From NCBI GenBank assembly GCA_028023455.1, contig JAQFVV010006215.1, forward strand, positions 12,503,473-12,567,472: DNA of 64,000 nt, in the 5' to 3' direction. Source of the stretch: Epiperipatus broadwayi. Lineage: Eukaryota > Onychophora > Udeonychophora > Euonychophora > Peripatidae. Every line of letters begins with the position of its first letter. Positions within the stretch are counted from its first letter, which is position 1. The notes beneath the pieces were generated by a model that searched no databases, had not been told where the DNA came from, and was given only the letters and a program-made list of their open reading frames with translations. Of this stretch, positions 44,191-55,984 are shown piece by piece. The translations under genes and the position numbers were made by a program.

Positions 44191-44700
44191 TTCGGACAGT
44201 CTATAATATAATGAATAAAAGTACTTAGGCAACTAAAAATGATTAATAAATAAACAAATAAATGAATTAATCCATAAATTGGCTCTATAATCCTTTGAGT
44301 TTATATCTACAATGGACTCATGAATTTATAAGGCGCCAATGGGTCCATAATAGCATTTTTGCTTAGCAAAAAATATAAAAGTCAATAAAAAAAATTACCT
44401 GCTGAGATATCATATTGAATATACACTTCAATATTTTAATTGTAAATAAACTATGTAATAAGTTTTATCCTGATTTATACAAAAGGTAAATCATTAGCTT
44501 TATTGAAGTTTATCTTTTTTGCTAAGCAGATATATTTATTAAGTACCCAGTGTGCCTTACTAATTCATGAATCCATTGCAGATATAAATCCAAACTAACA
44601 TAGAGACAATTTATGGATTAATTCATTTATTTCTTTATTTATTCATCATTTTTAGTTGCCTAAATACAACATTTATTAGTATTTTAGACTACCTAAATAT
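44191..44700. mobile_element. Foldback MITE, about 510 bp
   Basis: The left arm (44191-44389) and right arm (44505-44700) are inverted copies: TTAGGCAACTAAAAATGAT, AAATGAATTAATCCATAAAT, ACTCATGAATT and TTGCTTAGCAAAAAA all have reverse complements in the right arm. Arm identity is roughly 80-85%, so it is older than the 19.6- and 59.4-kb foldbacks. Confidence 0.8.
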
Positions 44701-44710
44701 GTAGTACGTA

Positions 44711-45547
44711 GTTGGAAAAAACTTGGTTCCTAATTTTATCTATCACCTTTTGGATCATCTCAATCCATGAATCTCTTCCAGACCTATCAACCTGGCTCAA
44801 TCATAATGTTTTCTATTATATTTATGTGTAAAACGTTTTTAGGCTATTATATTTATGATAAATCTGCAAGCTATTCAGTGAACAGTTGGTTTTATCAATA
44901 CTGTTATGAGTCAGTTTTCACTAACTGCATTATTTATTATCGATGATCAGTATTTTAATGTTCCATTACATGCTCTAACTTGCTCAAATATGTTGCCATT
45001 TATAAGAGTGGCAATTTTACATCCATAATACTTTTTGGCTTGTTCAACAGGGAAATATTACTATTTATGAGACAATGTAGTGTAATAGTCCATATTCCCA
45101 TAAGGAATGAGGGTGAATGCATAAATATAATCAGACCTAGGGTCTTCATGCAAGTTGCCATGAATGATACGATAAAAGTCTAATCCATGATTGCATCTAT
45201 TTTAAATATGATAATTTAATGTTTAAACATTCAGTATAAATACAACTTAGAGCAGTTCATCCAATCTCATCTCTATTATTTCGTTATGCTCAGTATTCGA
45301 ACTCGGGGTTAATTTTATATTTAACTCTCTTCAGGGATCAATTGATATCCTGTAGCAATCATAATAACACTTTTATATAAGTTCGATATTCTCAAAATTC
45401 CTTCTAACCAAGTTATCATGATGTTAAGGCAGGATGATATGTATATGTGGGTATATGTATTCAATTTTATTTTATTATGAAAATAAAATAAATAATTTAA
45501 ATAAATCAGACTTCCTTAAATTTAAAATAAATTTAACAATATTATCT
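44711..45547. other. AT-rich DNA, nothing recognised
   Basis: No supported frame or repeat before the piggyBac end at 45548. Confidence 0.35.
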
Positions 45548-45798
45548 TTATCCCTTTGACCCCCAGTACGACTTTCTAGAAATTTCTACTTTGAGCTGAG
45601 TTTGCGCGAAAACGGTAAATGTTATACATACGGGACTTACTTCTTTCTTTGCGTCATTTTGTCTTATATGTGAAAATTTAAGAATTTTTTCTCTGCGATA
45701 ATTTTTCGATTTTTTATAACATTTTTAGTGAAGGGGACTTAAAATTTTTATTTTTATTTTTTTATTTTTTATCATTTTAGATATGTAAAAAAGATAAC

Positions 45799-48540
45799 AT
45801 GATGAATGTGGGAGATTCCACTTCAGATTTGGATTCCAATTTTCCTATCGAAGACGTGTACAATTCTGGGCTTTCTTCTAGCAGCTCATCCGATGAATAT
45901 CTTTTTGATAGTTCAGACAGTGAATATCTTTTTGATAATTCAGACGATGAAGTAGCTGCGCCAAAAAATAAAAAAATAAAGTCATCAGTAAGAAATGTCA
46001 AGATGGCCACTGGACTGACGCCTGGACCTTCGTCTCGGCCAGACTCAGATACTTTTCTGAATAACATTGAAGGGTCACACGTGCCAATAGGAATACACCT
46101 GGGTCTCGTTTTATGCGATAGATAGGTTCCTCAGAAAACGCACGCAAAAAAAATCGCGCAAAAATAGACTTAACTTACCTTCAAAAGGGGGGAATAAGGA
46201 CTGTGATTTTTCAAAAATCGCATAAAAGCAAAGCACCAATGTAAAATTACTTTAAAATTCACGCAAAAAAAAAAAATAAGGAAATAAAATATGACTAATA
46301 AAAAATTTCAAATTTGAAAAAAATTGATACAAGACAAACTTTTTTTAACTATAATATTAAATTTTATTCAAAACAATATATTTTTATGCATAATTTACAG
46401 TACAGTAATTGACATTTTTTTATACACGTTTTAATTATTATCGCTACTTGCCGATAAACAGGTTCGTTTGCAAACTGGTAAAAAATCAGATTCTTCACAA
46501 GAGAAAATACAACTAGCGCCAACTTCACTCTCATGTTATGTTAATAGTTTTCTGGTGACAACGTAATTAGTAATTAATCTTTCAGACGATGATTTTATTA
46601 ATTGTTTATGAAGCTCGCGATATCCAGACATACAACCACTTAGCTCTCGTTGGAATTTAAGAGCACGTTCGTGATTAGTGTCATTAATAAGAAAATAATT
46701 AAAAATAAACTTGCGGACACTAAATGATTAATAATTGATTACGTTCTTTTTTAAAAAGCAAAAACAGAATGTGATTTAAAATGCAAAATTAACACGCACA
46801 ATGTTTGAACAAATTTACATTATAATCTTGTAAAATTTAATGTGGGTATACATAAAATGTGGAAATCATGATTTTAATTTCATTATTGCATAAAATCTTA
46901 CTATTATAAAGCACTGAAAATATTGAAATTACTAAGTTGAAAGTCGAATTCCAATAATGTGCTATTACTTTCAATATGACGTAAGTGCGCGAAATTTATT
47001 ATTTAAAGTAATAGCGCATTATCGGAGTTTGACTTCCGAAGAAACATGAATCGCGTAACTTCAACATCGCGTTAAATAAATCCGCGTAAAACGAGACCCA
47101 GGTGTATTCACTAAATCTCCTGGGCTAAATTTTCCCGTCACCCATGAGTATGCAATTAGTGATTTTTTAATATATATATTTTAACAGGAAATTATATGAA
47201 TATATATATGCTGAGACAAATAAATTTGCTGTAGAATGGAAAAAAGTTCGGGAGTGGGGTAATCTGTCGCCCCATGAGGTGGATGCATTTTTTGGCATGA
47301 TTATACTTACAAATAATGTATCATGCGTGACCAAGTTTGAATTCATTTGGTCTACAGACAAATATTTGCATCAGGCCGGACTTGCTAAGGTTATGACCCG
47401 CAATCGATTTATGTCAATTTTAGGTAAATTACATTTTAGTGATAGTAAAACCATGCCACCAATTACTAGTGATAAGTTTGATAGAATTTATAAAATCAGG
47501 CCTATTATAGATCACTGTAATGTCAATTTCAAGGCTGCATATCAGATGCACCAAGAAATAGCAGTTGATGAGGTAATTACCAAATTCAAGGGTCGTAATG
47601 CCATGAAACAGTATGATTCCTCAAAACCGATAGAGGTTTCAGATGGTGGGTTTGTGCAGATAGCCATAATGGATACGTATACCCTATGGAGTTGTACACA
47701 GGAAAAAGTGCAACTTCGAATGCTAGCCTGAAACTGGGGACCCGAGCAGTGCTTTGTTGTTTTGCCACATCCTGCAAAACAGAATCATATTATTTTTTGT
47801 GACAGATATTTTACTAGCCCAGAATTAGCTAAAGAGCTATCTGCAAGTAAAATCTCTTGCTGTGGCACACAGAAAGTTGATAGGAGAGGTACTCCAGATA
47901 GCATTCGCAAAAAATATAAAAATTAAAAACAGATGAATAGAGGAGACTATTATTCTGTTATACCCAGTGATCTTGAATTTCTAGTTTGGATGGATAAGAA
48001 GCCAATTGTTATGCTAAATAATGCTTATCCACCAGCTGGAGATTTTACTGTAATTAGGAAACATAAAGATGGTTCAAAACATACATTTCCATGTCCAATT
48101 GCAATAAAAAAGTACAACTGCTTCATGGGTGGGGTTGATTTAACCAACCAGAAGCGCTCTATGTACGGTTGGGATAGAAAGTCAAGCGTTTATTTAGGCA
48201 TTCCTTTGATACAGCTATTACTAATTCCTATATTTTATATACTTTATATATGGCCCAAACACAACTGAGGCCTATATCCCATCCGGAATATAGGATAGCT
48301 TTATCAAAGAGCCTTATTGGTGACTTCTCCTCCAGGAAGCTAAAGCCATCTGTAAGTGGAAGTCTCACTCCTACTGCCCAGCATACCATCTCTGATCTGC
48401 GCACTGGTAAGACACCAGGTAAAAGAAGATGTGGTTTGTTGGAGGAATAAAGTGCGGCATATGACAATCTTTGGCTGGGTGGCATGAGGATCTATTCCAT
48501 TGTGCAGAGAGAGAGGCTGCTTTGCTGTTTATCATAACAG
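45799..48540 (+). pseudogene. piggyBac transposase, broken by insertion, stops and frameshifts
   Basis: The N-terminal acidic/Ser region (45799-46093) is interrupted at 46094 by a 1-kb transposon and resumes at 47107 in frame (FTKSPGLNFPV). 47279-47731 carries the first catalytic Asp (EIAVDEVITKFKGR). After a stop near 47730, NHIIFCDRYFTSPELAKEL holds the second Asp. After another stop near 47925, the 47933-48240 frame carries MGGVDLTNQKRSMYGWDRK with the third Asp. A +1 shift gives HPEYRIALSKSLIGDFSSRK. The Cys-rich C-terminal finger follows with further breaks to about 48540. All three catalytic acids survive, but no frame is intact, so it is dead. Confidence 0.93.
46096..47104. mobile_element. 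1,009-bp TIR DNA transposon, copy B (inside piggyBac)
   Basis: Ends CACCTGGGTCTCGTTTTA and AAAACGAGACCCAGGTG, flanked by TA (46094-46095, 47105-47106). Removing the element and one TA leaves the piggyBac frame continuous, so the target-site boundaries are certain. It is nearly identical to copy A at 24631-25634 (for example AGATAGGTTCCTCAGAAA and CTTGCGGA(A/C)ACTAAAT). Confidence 0.93.
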
Positions 48541-48602
48541 TGGAGCAGTTCAAGCTCCTCTCTAAATCTACATCCACAGTCACAACACATCACTGCCCAT
48601 CC

Positions 48603-49205
48603 TTACTCAATCATCTTTTTACTTTGCAATAGGTAAGATATATGATTTTATTTATATGATTGTTTATTTATTGCATGATTATAGTGACATTGTACTTTTG
48701 TTGCAATTTTGTAATCTCTCGATTTTTTTATTAGATGTTTCTCTACACATTACTTTACCATTGACCCTGACTCAATCATCTTTCTACTTTGCAATAGGTA
48801 AGATATATGATTTTATTTATATGATTGTTCATTTATTGCATGATTATAGTGACATTGTACTCTTGTTACAATTTTATAATCTCATGATTTTTGAAGTTTT
48901 AGATGGAACAAATGTATCTTTATGTATATACAAGTTTATTCTACACAACAGGAATCTCATGAAATATTGGACGTTTTACAGACTTTCTGGCTTCCTCAAC
49001 CCATCCACTCTGTGTTACAGTGCCATGTATTTGAACTCAGCCTGTCTTCACATCTTTTATGCCAAATAAAAATTATATTTACATACAAGTTTATTCTACA
49101 CAACTGCAATCTCATGTAATATTGGACATTTTACAGACTTTCTGGCTTCTTCAATCCATCGACTCTGTGTTACAGTGCGATATATTTGAACTCGGCCTTT
49201 CTTCC
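48603..49205. repeat. Two tandem duplications in the piggyBac 3' region
   Basis: First pair: ACTCAATCATCTTTTTACTT at 48605 and its copy at ~48769, each followed by GCAATAGGTAAGATATATGA (period ~164 bp). Second pair: ACAAGTTTATTCTACACAAC at ~48929 and ~49084, each followed by TTTTACAGACTTTCTGGCTT (period ~155 bp). They are probably subterminal repeats of the transposon. Confidence 0.88.
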
Positions 49206-49840
49206 ACATATGTATTATATTGATAATAAATGTTTCTATATTTATTGATTTCTTTATTGCTTTACTTTTACTCATTTTATTTTTTATTATATATATTTTT
49301 TAAATACATTGTTCTGTTACTTTTTTTCTCCATTAATAATTAAAAACCATTCATACTGTTGTAGATACTTTTACAAAACTGAACACAGTCTCTAGAATGA
49401 AAATGGACCACAGCAAGGCCGCTGTTTTAGTAATTTTCTCAGTGAAAAATTACCTCAGGTAAGACTTCCAATACATCATTTTTTTGGAAATTTTGTGACG
49501 GATGTGATGAAGCTGTTTATGAAATTGTCATTTTATCATTTGAATTTCAAAATTTAGGATTTGTGAATCAGTGTAAAAATAAACATTCTTAAAACTATTA
49601 AAAATATTTTTTTTCTTTATGAAATGATTATTTTAACAGCTTCAATACATTCTTTCATATATGACCTTTCTTTTAATGCATGTTTTTTTTATATTTATTA
49701 CATTCAAACACAAAATATCTAAGTTATTAGAGTTAGGGTAAATTTTTCTAAAAATTAAAAATGGCCGCCTGGTTTTCAAAGGGATAATTATATAACAAAT
49801 TTTTTTATTATGAGAGTTTTACATACATTTCTACTATAAG

Positions 49841-50380
49841 GCGCGTGCTCAATTAGCTTGAAAGGCTGATATTTGAATGTAATATAATTGTAAACACAGC
49901 GCTAGATAAAATAATTGCTTATTTACTCATAATTAAGTTTCAGTAAGAATGACGTTTAGTAAATTCTAAGTAATTTCACCGATGTCATTCAGTCAAAAAA
50001 ACATCGTAAATAGTAATTTAAAGTGAATGTAATATAATTGTAAACACGGCGCTAGATAAAATAATTGCTTATTTACTCATAATTAAGTTTCAGTAAGAAT
50101 GACGTTTAGTAAATTCTAAGTAATTTCACCGATGTCATTCAGTCAAAAAAACATCGTAAATAGTAATTTAAAGTGAGAATTCTACTCACGCTCTCCTCAA
50201 CAGTTCTTCAGATTTGCTCATATAAAAGAATTTGAGTTGTAGGAATAAGAGGATCCTTTTTATTCCTGCATAAATATTATATCTTGGATTGAAGAGGAAA
50301 GTATTAATTTATTTAACACTCTCAAAAGGCGCGTGCTCAATTAGCTTGAAAGGCTGATATTTGAATGTACTATATTAGTA
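49841..50380. repeat. 150-bp perfect tandem duplication with a third partial copy
   Basis: 49875-50024 and 50025-50174 are identical except for one base (CACAGCGCTAG against CACGGCGCTAG). The preceding AAGGCGCGTGCTCAATTAGC and TTGAAAGGCTGATATTTGAA recur at ~50327. The near identity implies a very recent duplication or an assembly artefact. Confidence 0.9.
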
Positions 50381-52129
50381 TATAAATTTTAAACTTATAC
50401 CTCCCCAGATCCCATAGTAGATATGAATCATAATACAAACAATATTTAATAGGTTGTAAAAATAAATATATTTTTATAATTCCAAAGATTATGATAACCC
50501 TAGCTGACTAAATTTAAATTAAACAGTATAAATATAAATGAAAACCTTTGTAATATCAAATCCTTTTAAAAAAATTCCATTTTCTATAAGACCTCCCATC
50601 TATATATGGTCCCTATCGTCGAAAAAAAATATCATTCATCCAAGGATATTAGTCATTTATACCGAATAATAAACAAACAAATATTATTAAATTAATAAAT
50701 AAACAAAAATTCTGTCTTTGTCATAAGTGAATGAATTTAATATGAAGAACAATAAAATCTTACCTTCATATTAAGTTTACTTATTAACCTGGTCAAGTCG
50801 CACTATAAGGAAGACCTAAATTTCAATAAATAAAAAAAATATTGAACCCAATAATCTTTCCACTTTTTTCATCTAATGATTTTCCAAAATGGATTATTCC
50901 AAAGTAAGTAGGTTTAAAGGAAAATGAAATAAAATTAAATATTTATAGATGTTGATATGCAAAGATGATATGATGTATTTACAGTTTATGATATTGTCCT
51001 ATTCATTTTCCACAATTTGAGTCATAATGTTCATTAAAAATAAAGTTCTTTTATTTCTGGTCATCAATTTTCGGTGAGGCAATCAATATATTCTGTTGCC
51101 TCATAAACATTCCTCTTGCATCCCTTTTCGTAAATTATCTTGCTATAAATTGAAGTTGGATATTGAATTATATAGATGGTATATATATATTTTAGGCATT
51201 TCAGTAAGAATGAATAGTTTACATTGCTTTAGGTTAAAACAATGGCATTTGATCCTATGGCAAAGTATCTTTACTCAAGATGCATTTTCTATAACTTAAA
51301 ATAAATTTATTTAGATATATAAATGCGTTTGGTGATATTTATCTTCCTTGAAATTCAAGTTTAAAACGATATCATTAAGAATTTCTCTAATTATTATATT
51401 AAAGATAATTTTGCCCTTTTGATATTATTATTAATGATATTAAAAAGTAATTTATTTATTCTTTACTTGAGTGATATTAGTTCTCTGCTAACAAAGATTT
51501 TATAAATAAGGAAAATTCGTCCAAACTATTGATCCATCTTTCTGTTGTGTTCGGTATTCGAACACAGCAAAATAAATATGTGTAGTGACTAGTTCATTTG
51601 TAAAAGATGAAACTGATTTGAAAATTAGATGATTTAGCTTTTATAGTGGAATCAACTTCTGGTAATTAGCATGTGTTAAATTATCATTTCATTTCACGAT
51701 TTTATATTCGATTATTGTTGAATGCACCATAATTAATAATTAACTGAGACACACAGGCTTATTATATAGCTGTGTCTATGTATGTAATATATAGGGTATA
51801 TGAGCACAAACTATACATAATTAATAATTGTGTAATTGAGCTCCAATTTTATTTCCTTTGCATTCAGTTGCTAAGATACGACTTGACCTTAAGTTATCTC
51901 TATGTTTTGAGTCTTGATTAGTGATATTAGTTAACTTAATAATTATTTTATACATTTATATGAATGATTGAAATCTAATTATTTTAATATTTGACTTCAT
52001 TAAAATAAGTATTTATTTGATTTGACTTCCATTATTAAAATTTTATAATCTAACGTTTAAGTTATATATGTGTGCATAGGGGTAATGATTAATTACACAA
52101 ATAATAGTAGGGATAGAAAAATTAAAGAC
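50381..52129. other. AT-rich DNA with a retrozyme junction fragment
   Basis: ACTGAGACACACAGGCTTAT followed by GTAATATATAGGGTATATGA at ~51746-51810 matches the monomer junction at 13.18-13.25 kb. Otherwise there is nothing firm. Confidence 0.5.
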
Positions 52130-52776
52130 GCAATCTTAATTAAGAGTATAAAACCAAGTCTTAATAGAGATTTTAGGATAAGAACAATAATTTTATAAAC
52201 AATTGTTAGTAATAATTAGAATTTGAAAAGGTTAAAAGAAAAAAGTTTAAAAAAATGACAATAGAGGGAGGGTTAAACAAATACAAATTTTGAATTTTTT
52301 TGTCAGTTGGGTTTTGGTAATACAATTAACAAGAAGTAAATTATGTTTTGTAATAAAAAAATAATAATAATTTGTAATGTGGGTAAAGTTAATTGATAGA
52401 AATATTTAATAAAAATAAGAGAAGATTAGAAGTTGATTTTATAATATAAGAAAAATGATAATAATATTCATTAAATAATAAAATAAATGAAAGTTATAAT
52501 TATTATATTAAATATTTAAAAAATAAAATAAAATGATATAAAATAAATTAATATAAAGTATTGATAAAATTATTTAGAAGATAATAAAATGGGAAATATT
52601 TATAAAGATCATATTAAAATGTATAATTATTTTTGTCAATATGTGGATAAGTGTAATAATTGTATAATTATATATTTGAATATTGTAGCTCTGATGATGA
52701 CTGCAGGAGTCGAAACTGTTAGTGTAATACAAATAAAAGTATTGATGAAGTGTCTAAGGTGTAAATGGTATGATTA
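52130..52776 (+). repeat. Ribozyme-bearing PLE pseudo-LTR derivative, copy 2
   Basis: Matches 33260-33950 throughout (AAGAGTATAAAACCAAGTCT, ACAATAGAGGGAGGGTTAAA and TCAGTTGGGTTTTGGTAATA) with small deletions. Its 3' tail is cut off just before the Gypsy LTR at 52785, and the inverted 5' piece seen at 33.19 kb is absent. Confidence 0.88.
52669..52735 (+). ncRNA. Hammerhead ribozyme, PLE type, all core bases intact
   Basis: TATTTG-AA-TATT-GTAG-CT, CTGATGA, T, GACT-GCAGG-AGTC, GAAA, C-T-GTT, AG-TGT-AATA-CAAATA. The catalytic core, the GUU triplet and helix I (CT/AG, TATT/AATA, TATTTG/CAAATA) are complete, and stem II keeps four pairs. Stem III is again the AC-U-GU minimal form, which can only pair between two molecules or two tandem copies. 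Confidence 0.88.
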
Positions 52777-52784
52777 GTCAGTAT

Positions 52785-52930
52785 TGTTAAGTATATAATT
52801 TTACATGACAATTTTAAACAAAATTATTAGTATATAATTAATAATATGCTTTTGATTATTGTTGGTAGGTTTAGTCTTTAAGATGGATGTGTGTGGTGCT
52901 CTTTGGTGGTATGAAAAGGGTATCCTTACA
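52785..52930 (-). repeat. Gypsy 3' LTR (146 bp)
   Basis: On plus it reads TGTTAAGTATATAATTTTAC to GGTATCCTTACA-like. It matches 59003-59142 (ACATGACAATTTTAAACAAA, GTCTTTAAGATGGATG). On the minus strand it starts TGTAAGGA and ends TTAACA, the TG...CA rule. Confidence 0.8.
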
Positions 52931-53042
52931 TTTCCCCTTCACTTAAGGAATTAAAATAAATATAATATATTGTTTTTAATTCTCAAGTTTTTATTTAAAT
53001 AAAAAAAAATAAATCTGTTTCCTTGTAGTAGGGTTTTAACAT

Positions 53043-53984
53043 TCAGGCATTGTATGCCCACAAAATTCTCCTCCACAATCTAATCAATATGTGTTTGGTC
53101 CTACACCGCTTGATTATAGTAAATGATCCTTCATAAGTGTTGCAGAATTTGTGAAAGATGAAATCTTGTGGTTTACTGATATGTGAGCTCTTTAAGAACA
53201 CTTTATCACTTATTTTAAATTGATAATTTGCCTTGGTTTTATTTTTATTACATTTGTGGGCCATTTGTACCATATTTTTGAAAGCCTCTTTTCAATCTCA
53301 TTCTGAATCTATAGACGGTTTCGTTATTGGTATATATTTTTGAAACAAAATTGGGATATCTTGGTTCAATTGTAGTCTAATGGGTGTGAATCCAGTGGAT
53401 TTGTTAGCATTCCAACTTATGTAGTTGACTACGTTGCTGTGTGCTTTATCCACCCTTCATGCTTATCATCTAAATAAGTTCTGAACATACAAGTTCCTGC
53501 ATCACATGTTGAGATAGATTTCACTGTGGATTTCTAATAGAGGTAAGCACATTTTCTCTACCCATTTATTCCATTCATGGAATAGGAAAGGAGTACCAGG
53601 AACAGTTAAGATCTTCCCAGGCTTTCCTATCTTTTTAAGATGGAGGGTATCTAATACTTTGATAGTATGTCTAGTGTTAGCTTAGGATATTGGGTAAGCT
53701 GACACAAATTTTGAAAAAAGATCATAAGCTACTAGTAAATACTCGTGTTTGTTTGATGGAGGCAAGGGTCCATAAAAATCTATAGCTAAGATCTCATTTG
53801 GTCCTTCTTGTGTAACAGAATTTACTGAACTAATGTGATTTCTGTTTACTGGCTTGGCATTTAAACATATCTGAAAACTTTGAATCTCGTTTATGTCTTT
53901 GTATTTTCTAGGCCAGTAACACCCGTTTTTCACTAATTGTTCAGTTTTATTGGGCTCTGTAGTGCCCTTATAAGCAATGTACAT
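53043..53984 (-). pseudogene. Gypsy integrase
   Basis: The 53984-53682 frame has the zinc-binding/linker segment (LVKNGCYWPRKYKDI, CLNAKPVNR) and the first catalytic block ILAIDFYGPLP with YDLFSKF. 53273-53043 has the C-terminal DNA-binding part (YQFKISDKVFLKSSHISKP, CNTYEGSF). The middle, with the second Asp and the Glu, lies in broken frames between ~53280 and 53680. The order and orientation follow the RNase H. Confidence 0.85.
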
Positions 53985-54017
53985 ATTGTATGAGTGGATT
54001 TTTTAATGTTACAGGTA

Positions 54018-54700
54018 TTAGTACCTCCAGCCATCTGTATCATTGTCCAGTCTGTATTTCAAGACATTATTGTTTAACTTATATTGTTTGGGTTCGTTGG
54101 CTGTGCACATAATTTCCTCTTTGATTAATGTTTTAATGATTGGGATTAGATCTTTATCTTGATTTTGTAAGTTATGGATGTTTATTAAATCTTTCTCTAC
54201 ATTTCCATTGACCAGTAAATCAGTGTTCATAATGAAGGCATTGTCGACCGATAAGTGTTGTTTTGATCTAAATGGATTTCGACTTAGCACATAAGCTACA
54301 ATGTTTTCAAATCCATTATATTTGACTGCATAGTTGAATTCTTGTAATAATAGACCCCATCTAACAATGCGAGTAATAGCTAGGTAGCTGTGATTCAAGA
54401 ATTCAAGGTTTTTGCGATATGTGATCACTATTATGTCCGATCCGAGTAGAATTTGTCGAAATTTCTGTAAAGACCACATTATTGCTAGTGCTTCTTTCTC
54501 AGTAACCATAATTTATTTCCGGACCCTTTAATAGATGGCTAATAAAAGAGAATTCCTGTCTGGCAATCCTTCTGGATTTGGGATAGTCACCCCTACTCCG
54601 TAACTATTGCGATCTGTTTGTATGATAAATGGTTTATTAAAATCAGAAAAAGCTAACATGGTTTGCTCTAAAAATCCTGTTTTAATTTTAGTCTAGTTAC
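54018..54700 (-). pseudogene. Gypsy RNase H and connection
   Basis: VTEKEALAIMWSLQKFRQIL, then LEFLNHSYLAITRIVRW and ENIVAYVLSRNPF are the standard second half of a Gypsy RNase H. Upstream, near 54620, broken frames contain IIQTDRNSYGVGVTI, the first catalytic Asp block. The catalytic Asp near the end (normally ADALSR) is Tyr here (AYVLSR). Confidence 0.87.
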
Positions 54701-54779
54701 ATTTATCATCTTTTCTTATAAGTTTCAATAACAGTTCCATATGATCAGAAAATTTTTGGTAGAAATGATTATAAAAACT

Positions 54780-55776
54780 GCATAATCCTAAGAATGATCT
54801 GCTATCCTTTTTGTTAGTAGGTTTATTGAAATTCTGTATAGCACTAATCTTACTGGGATAAATTTTGATCCCATTACTACCAATAACATGACATAAAAAA
54901 ACTGCTTCATTACATACTAGGGTACTCTTCTTGAAATTAACTTTTACCCCCTTACATAGAACTCTTTAAAGACACTTTTTATATGTTGAAGATGCTCTTC
55001 AATGGTAGATGGTGCAATTATAACATCATCTACATATGTAGTTCTGTTTGATCTCAGGAGATAGTGATTTATTTAATCATTTTATTACTCCATCACCACT
55101 ATTAATCAATCCAAATGGCATCCTATTAAATTAAGTAAATCCTTCATACAAGAATGCCATGTATTGGCAGTCTTTTGGATGGAGTTCTATCTGACAATAA
55201 CTAGAGGTTAAATCGAAAGTAGAAAATACTTTACTTCCAAATTTCATGAATAATTCATAATGGGTGGTGGTATATTCCTATCAGAAATAATTATTTTATT
55301 TAGTTACCTTTCATCTAAACAAAATCTCATCGACCCATCTTTCTTCTTCAGTTACAATTGGGTTGCAATATAGTGAGGAATATTTAAAAATTATCCCCCA
55401 ATTAATCACTTTATTGATTTGCTTGGACATTTCTTCTGGTATTGGTATAGGATAACATAGGATTTGGATTGTTGGGATAACATAGGATTTGGATTGAAAT
55501 GGTTGGTGATGAAATAATTTTATTCTTTGCTGAAATCCTTCTATGACTCCTGGTGTTTCAGAGAATATCATATTGTATTCATCAACGATAGATCACAACT
55601 TGCTGGAATCCTTCTATTACTTCTGGGGTTTCAGAGAATATCATATTGTATTCATCATTGATAGATTGCAACTTGTTTACATAAGACTCTGCAAGTTTTT
55701 TTTCCATAAGTGCTTCAGAAATATTTGATAATATGCAATCAATTTCAGGTAGGTCAAATTCTGGCAGTAATGTCAT
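54780..55776 (-). pseudogene. Gypsy reverse transcriptase and linker
   Basis: The linker frame (55776-55582) ends YNMIFSETPEVIEGFQ, and the RT frame (55571-55311) begins with a duplicated MIFSETPGVIEGFQQRIKLF. It continues PIPIPEEMSKQINKVINWGI and YCNPIV before the frame breaks. The catalytic TYVDDVI lies at ~55020-55037 on the minus strand. A ~78-bp tandem duplication (~55534-55690) and a 25-bp one (~55446-55495) disrupt the start. Confidence 0.87.
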
Positions 55777-55984
55777 CTCTGAAACCTCATCACCTACTCT
55801 AATTTATTTGGGAAATCAATCATACCTTGGTTCATATGCATGAAGTTAGCCCCTGAAATGACCATATATGAGGTCATTTAATATAAGACATGATAGATAA
55901 TTGTTTGGCAGATCTTTAATGCGATACAGATTTGTTTTTGCATTAGTTTTATTGTTAACCATGGTAACCTGTCTTGATCTGAAT

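Larger units (their letters stand above)
45548..49787 (+). mobile_element. piggyBac-type DNA transposon, interrupted
   Basis: The left end TTATCCCTTTGA (45548-45559) and right end TCAAAGGGATAA (49776-49787) are inverted copies bracketing a piggyBac transposase. piggyBac elements normally begin CCCTTTG-like next to a TTAA target; here both flanks read TTAT in the element's sense. Subtract the 1-kb nested element and the original is about 3.2 kb. Tandem repeats fill the 3' subterminal part (48603-49205). Confidence 0.85.

Noticed and set aside
52940-53042. Envelope gene between integrase and the 3' LTR of the Gypsy element
   Set aside because: Only about 100 bp separate the integrase end from the polypurine tract, so there is no room for an envelope gene.
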